From contig NZ_CP041767.1 in assembly GCF_022026395.1 (NCBI RefSeq), positions 5,934,001 through 5,998,000 of the forward strand: a DNA stretch of 64,000 nt, in the 5' to 3' direction. This DNA is from Brevibacillus brevis. GTDB taxonomy: Bacteria; Bacillota; Bacilli; Brevibacillales; Brevibacillaceae. The notes beneath the pieces were generated by a model. It ran no database searches, had not been told where the DNA came from, and worked only from the letters and a program-made list of their open reading frames with translations. The position numbers and the translations under genes were made by a program. Below, piece after piece: positions 60,428 through 64,000 of the stretch (position 1 is the first letter of the stretch; each line of letters starts with the position of its first letter).

Positions 60428-61822
60428 ATGATGAGCACAGAAGGGATCTGGAGCACGCATTACCGGGCGTTGACGATTGGTATTATTCTTGTGGTGACTG
60501 CTACAGCATTTGAAGGCTTGGCTGTCACGACAATCGCCCCCGGTCTTTCCCGAGAGCTACAGGGTGAGGATCTTTATGGATGGGTATTCAGCGCTTATTT
60601 GTTGGCTCAGCTGATAGGAACCGTGGTCACAGGTCAATTCGTCGATAGAAAAGGGCCTGCCCAGCCTTTTATTGTCACTATCGTGCTCTTTGCCCTTGGC
60701 ATTGTAGTTGCTGCAATTGCGCCTGATATGCTTACTTTACTGCTTGGGCGAGTGATGCAGGGATTCGGAGCCGGTGCCTTGGTCAATTGTGTGTATACCA
60801 TGATTACTTTGCGCTACCCTGATTCTCTTCGCCCTCAGATTCTTGCTGTCTTCTCCAGCGCTTATATCCTTCCAGGACTGTTCGGACCTTATGTCGCCGG
60901 GATTATTGCTGAACAGTTGTCATGGAGATATGTCTTCTGGTTGATCCTTCCCTTTATCTTTCTGTCTGCACTCTTAACCACCCCCTCTTTCCTAGGCTTA
61001 CAACCGCCTAAAGCAAGCGCTGCAAACAATCGTAGTCTTCTTCTGCCCTTTTTCTTGGCCATTGGGACTGGTGCCTTGCTTTTTGGACTCGGCAAAATTC
61101 CCTCGATCTTCGGTTTTTTGCTATCCATCGCGGGTTTGCTTGCCCTTAGTGTCCCGTTGTATAAGCTGATGCCTAAAGGAACCCTCGTCGCACGCCCAGG
61201 CTTACCTGCCGTCATGGCGTCTCGGGGTCTATTTGTCGCCGCCTATTACGGCACACAAACGTATCTCGTCCTTGGACTCACTTCGATTTTAGGATTAACC
61301 GCCGACAAAGCTGGTTTAGCTGTTGCCTCCGCAGCAATTAGTTGGTCGCTGGCAGCCAATGTACAGGCAAAGCTGGACAAAAGAGATCAGGGGGCTGGTC
61401 GCAAAAAGCGAATTATCATCGGTCTCGTCATTATGCTCATCGGAGTCGCTTGCACCGTACCGCTGACGTTGATTCAACAAGACCTTTTGGGTATCGTGAC
61501 CGCGATTGTTAGCCAGATCATTATGGGCTTCGGAATCGGTTTGGCTCACCCGACAAGCGGTGCTATTGCGTTTTCTCTGGCAAAATCCGGTGAAGAAGGA
61601 AAAGTATCTGCTGAACTATCTATCGCTGATACATTTACGCCTGCGATTGTTATTGGGGTGGGAGGCGCCATCCTATCTGTGATGACTGCCTTTGCGTTTT
61701 CACTTTCTGTTGGAATTACGGTTTCCCTGCTCCTTCAGACGTTCATCGTCATACTGGGACTGGTATCTGCTGCCCGACTGGCGACACGATCCGTACCTGT
61801 TCAAGAAAAAAGGACACCTTGA
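60428..61822 (+). CDS. MFS drug-efflux-type transporter
   Basis: A 464-residue major facilitator with 12-14 hydrophobic segments. The loop 2-3 motif appears as GQFVDRKGPAQPF, and GRVMQGFGAGAL and YILPGLFGPYVAGIIAEQLSWRYVFW are drug:H+ antiporter features. AAAAAAGGAG precedes the ATGs at 60428 and 60431; 60428 is chosen. The substrate is unknown; the linked MarR-type regulator suggests induction by its own substrate. Confidence 0.9.
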   Translation: MMSTEGIWSTHYRALTIGIILVVTATAFEGLAVTTIAPGLSRELQGEDLYGWVFSAYLLAQLIGTVVTGQFVDRKGPAQPFIVTIVLFALGIVVAAIAPDMLTLLLGRVMQGFGAGALVNCVYTMITLRYPDSLRPQILAVFSSAYILPGLFGPYVAGIIAEQLSWRYVFWLILPFIFLSALLTTPSFLGLQPPKASAANNRSLLLPFFLAIGTGALLFGLGKIPSIFGFLLSIAGLLALSVPLYKLMPKGTLVARPGLPAVMASRGLFVAAYYGTQTYLVLGLTSILGLTADKAGLAVASAAISWSLAANVQAKLDKRDQGAGRKKRIIIGLVIMLIGVACTVPLTLIQQDLLGIVTAIVSQIIMGFGIGLAHPTSGAIAFSLAKSGEEGKVSAELSIADTFTPAIVIGVGGAILSVMTAFAFSLSVGITVSLLLQTFIVILGLVSAARLATRSVPVQEKRTP

Positions 61823-61841
61823 AAAAAGGTATCCAATACTT

Positions 61842-61894
61842 TTTTAGCTATGCCTCCGATGCCTATTTTTCAGGAGGCATAGCTTTCTTTTTTT
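61842..61894. terminator. Bidirectional terminator overlapping end of hxlR-type gene
   Basis: AGCTATGCCTCC pairs perfectly with GGAGGCATAGCT. T run on the plus side, and TTTTTT before it for the minus strand. The stem covers the stop codon of the minus-strand gene. Confidence 0.83.
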
Positions 61895-62213
61895 GTCTAG
61901 AAATATACTGCTCGCCGACTTCAATCATCTGCTCCAAGATGGGCGCTACGCTCTTACCAAAGTCTGTAAGTGAGTATTCCACTTTTGGTGGCACAGTCGG
62001 GTACACTTGTCGTACTACGATTTCGCTGTTCTCCAGTTCTCGCAGCTGCACAGTTAGCACATGTCGAGATACTTCCGGGATCAGCCGTTGTAATTCTCCA
62101 AATCTTCTCGTGTCTTTGAGCAATTCATAAATGATTCGAGGCTTCCATTTTCCACTGATCAGCTGGAGCCCCACCTCGACAGGACATCCAAACTCGCCAT
62201 CTTGATACGGCAT
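61863..62213 (-). CDS. HxlR-family regulator
   Basis: A 116-residue winged-helix HxlR protein: CPVEVGLQLISGKWKPRIIYEL, RFGELQRLIPEVSRHVLTVQLREL, YPTVPPKVEYSLTDFG. The conserved N-terminal Cys present in redox/electrophile-sensing members is in FGCPVE. It is divergent from a small NTF2-like gene 120 bases away, which may be its target. Confidence 0.92.
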   Translation of the reverse strand: MPYQDGEFGCPVEVGLQLISGKWKPRIIYELLKDTRRFGELQRLIPEVSRHVLTVQLRELENSEIVVRQVYPTVPPKVEYSLTDFGKSVAPILEQMIEVGEQYISRQKKKAMPPEK

Positions 62214-62333
62214 CTCAGCCTCCCAACAGTCAGCTTTTTATGACTTAGTCATTATAATGTGCGTACTTTTCGCTTACATCGTCTCGAGCTATGCTTAACA
62301 CGCAACTCAACGATACCAAAAAGGAGAGTTCCC

Positions 62334-62753
62334 ATGCCATTCTCTCATCGCAATCAACCTGTCAAAAACCCGGAAGATATGAACCCCGCCTTCGCAGAAG
62401 CATTCAACACTGGCGACATCAACAATCTTCTTGCTCTTTATGAACCGCAGGCTATCCTCATAACCCAAGACAACGAGCAGAGCCACGGAGTTGAATCCAT
62501 CCGCGCAACACTGGAGCAATTACTCCAAGTGCAAGGTACGATGGTTTCCGAGAATGTATTTTGTATTCCGTTTGAAAATATCGCTTTATTGCGGGCTCAC
62601 TTTATCATTCATACCACAGATGACGCAGGCAACGCCATGAAAATAGAAGGCCATACATCTGAAATCGTGCGGAAGCAGCCAGATGGCAGTTGGCTGTATG
62701 TCATAGATCATCCATTTGGCGCGAATCCGCCTGTCATTCATTCTCCTGCTTAG
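62334..62753 (+). CDS. NTF2/SnoaL-like protein (DUF4440 type)
   Basis: A 139-residue cone-fold protein (MNPAFAEAFNTGDINNLLALYEPQAILI, HGVESIRATLEQLL, then antiparallel strands ending DGSWLYVIDHPFG). This is the DUF4440/SnoaL-like shape shared by small isomerases, hydratases and non-enzymatic binding proteins. AAGGAGAG lies 6-7 bases before the ATG. The function is unknown; it is divergent from the HxlR-type gene. Confidence 0.87.
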   Translation: MPFSHRNQPVKNPEDMNPAFAEAFNTGDINNLLALYEPQAILITQDNEQSHGVESIRATLEQLLQVQGTMVSENVFCIPFENIALLRAHFIIHTTDDAGNAMKIEGHTSEIVRKQPDGSWLYVIDHPFGANPPVIHSPA

Positions 62754-62767
62754 ACACGCAGTCCTTG

Positions 62768-62810
62768 AAAAAAGGGTGCCCCTCCCGTAGTGATACCTAC
62801 GTGGGGACAC
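62768..62810 (-). terminator. Terminator of YhgE-like gene
   Basis: On the minus strand AGGGTGTCCCC and GGGGCACCCT form the stem (with inner CGTAGG/CCTACG-like pairing), followed by TTTTTT. Confidence 0.8.
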
Positions 62811-62835
62811 CCTGCTCTATTCTATCGTGTAACCC

Positions 62836-64000
62836 TTACCCAATAATCTTGGTCTTCTTCGCATTCTCCATCGACTTTTCAATGATTCCGCTCAACGGAC
62901 GCTTCAGCGCGAGTGCCACAAACAGGCTGATACCGATAAAGCCAAATAGTACGAATATATCCCGAATCGCCGTTTCCCAGAGAATGCCACCCACCCCTTC
63001 ACGCAACAGGCTGATCGCATACGTGAAAGGCATGTATGGGTTCAGCGCTTGGAAAAACGGCGCGGTCATGCTGATCGGGAACGTACCGCCCGAGCTGGAG
63101 AATTGGAATACCATGAAAATAATCGCTATGCCTTTGCCCACGTTGCCGAAGACGGACACCAGCGTGTACGTAATCGTGACGAACACCAGGCTGACCAGCA
63201 TACCGAATAACACAAACGGAGCTTTATCCGCTACATAGGCCCCGAGGATGTAAATATCACCAAGTGTGACGAACAACGCTTGAAATAACCCGATTGTCAC
63301 AAATGTCCCCAAGCGACCGAGGTACAACTGATACGGCTTGTATACGCCGCCTGGATTTTCCGCATTCGGCTTCAGCAGGGAAATCAACAAGGTCGCGCCT
63401 ACCCAGAGAGACAGCACACCGTAAAACGGCGACATGGCCGAACCATAATTCGGAATCGGGTATAGGCGGTTTTCCTTGATCTGCACGGGACTTGAGAGGA
63501 ATTCGCTCTCTTTTTTAATGTCGCCGCGCAATAGCTTGGCAAGATCGGCGAAGTTGTTGTTCGCCTCGACTTCTCTCAGCTTGTCAGCCGCATGCCCAAT
63601 GGCACTCTCCAGCTTAGGCAGATCGTCTCTAACCAATGCAGCAACTCTATGGACTCCTGTCTCCACTTCCGGGAGCTTGTAGCGCACAAAATCAGCCAGC
63701 TTGGTCAAATCTGCCTCCGCTTTGGGCAAATCGTTCTGGACAAATGCCGCTGCCTCGTTGAGCTTTTTCCCGATGGCAGGAAGATTGCTCTTCAGGAATG
63801 GCGCTGCTACGCGAATCGCATTTGCAAAAGCATCCGACTTGCTTCTGAGCGTTTGTGCTAGCTCGTGGACGTGCGCCCGTATTTGCGGCATCTCCTGTTG
63901 GATTCGCTTCAATTCTGCCAATCCCAGCTCCAAGCCCGTCTTTGTCTCTTGGAGAATCGCTTCGATATCCGGAAGTTTTTCTTGAGCCTTATGCAGTAGA
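62836..64000 (-). CDS. YhgE/Pip-type membrane protein, C-terminal part
   Basis: The reading frame is open to the window end on the minus strand, so only the last 388 residues are seen. The first 200 are long coiled-coil-like repeats (FVQNDLPKAEADLTKLADFVR, LVRDDLPKLESAIGHAADKL). The last 190 hold six membrane segments of the ABC-2/YhgE type (YGVLSLWVGATLLISLL, FQFSSSGGTFPISMTAPFFQALNPYMPFTYAI). The family includes phage infection protein and type VII-secretion-linked proteins; YhgE-like proteins are thought to export small molecules or assist envelope functions. The start lies outside the window. Confidence 0.88.
   Translation of the reverse strand, partial: LLHKAQEKLPDIEAILQETKTGLELGLAELKRIQQEMPQIRAHVHELAQTLRSKSDAFANAIRVAAPFLKSNLPAIGKKLNEAAAFVQNDLPKAEADLTKLADFVRYKLPEVETGVHRVAALVRDDLPKLESAIGHAADKLREVEANNNFADLAKLLRGDIKKESEFLSSPVQIKENRLYPIPNYGSAMSPFYGVLSLWVGATLLISLLKPNAENPGGVYKPYQLYLGRLGTFVTIGLFQALFVTLGDIYILGAYVADKAPFVLFGMLVSLVFVTITYTLVSVFGNVGKGIAIIFMVFQFSSSGGTFPISMTAPFFQALNPYMPFTYAISLLREGVGGILWETAIRDIFVLFGFIGISLFVALALKRPLSGIIEKSMENAKKTKIIG

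Overview
The window is a stretch of chromosome from a Gram-positive Bacillales bacterium, most likely a Brevibacillus. This is an inference from gene content and style: sortase and LPXTG anchoring, an SLH-domain protein, oxygenase-only nitric oxide synthase, split GcvPA/GcvPB, GlpP antitermination, sigma-54 (SigL) operons, strong AGGAGG-type ribosome sites, and TTG/GTG starts. I see no rRNA, tRNA, CRISPR array, IS element or prophage. Both ends cut through a gene.

Layout. 1-9.7 kb is envelope-related: a truncated SH3-domain protein, a LysE exporter, a YHYH-domain protein, a class D sortase followed by a 1630-residue LPQTG adhesin, and a lipase. 9.9-17.1 kb holds a GHL10 glycosidase, a siderophore-binding lipoprotein with a damaged 5' end, a small secreted protein, an ECF sigma/anti-sigma pair, nitric oxide synthase and an SLH protein. 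Three near-identical terminators punctuate this part. 17.2-25.8 kb is one minus-strand operon for glycerophosphodiester / glycerol-3-phosphate use: HAD phosphatase, lamin-tail GDPD, UgpC-B-A-E-like ABC importer, TIM-barrel protein and GlpP. Its leader holds a large terminator hairpin that is a plausible GlpP target. 26.1-30.1 kb is efeO-efeB-efeU iron uptake under a near-perfect Fur box.

30.4-33.9 kb is a compact four-gene operon (UbiA-type phosphoribosyl-polyprenyl synthase-like enzyme, SMR/EamA flippase-like protein, divergent PAP2 phosphatase, GT-C-like membrane glycosyltransferase). It resembles the early part of mycobacterial decaprenyl-phosphoryl pentose synthesis and may be a little-described surface glycosylation route. 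OsmC and UppP follow. 35.7-43.3 kb is a five-gene exopolysaccharide operon built around a PilZ-GT2 synthase fusion, with UDP-sugar dehydrogenase, two unusual deacetylase-fold proteins and a GH18 hydrolase. Its leader can be drawn with two competing hairpins.

43.5-48.1 kb is a GABA catabolic unit (gabT, aldehyde dehydrogenase, sigma-54 activator) with a recognisable -24/-12 promoter and three activator-like palindromes. 48.1-53.1 kb holds an orphan leucine-rich protein, a methyltransferase, a BlaI/BlaR1-type pair whose sensor ends in a degenerate M23 domain, and an arylamine N-acetyltransferase. 53.2-59.0 kb is a second sigma-54 unit: activator, perfect -24/-12 promoter, SDR dehydrogenase and divergent GcvPA/GcvPB paralogs without gcvT or gcvH. 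The rest has a secreted helical protein, a MarR/MFS pair sharing a palindromic operator, HxlR, an NTF2-like protein, and the C-terminal part of a YhgE/Pip membrane protein.
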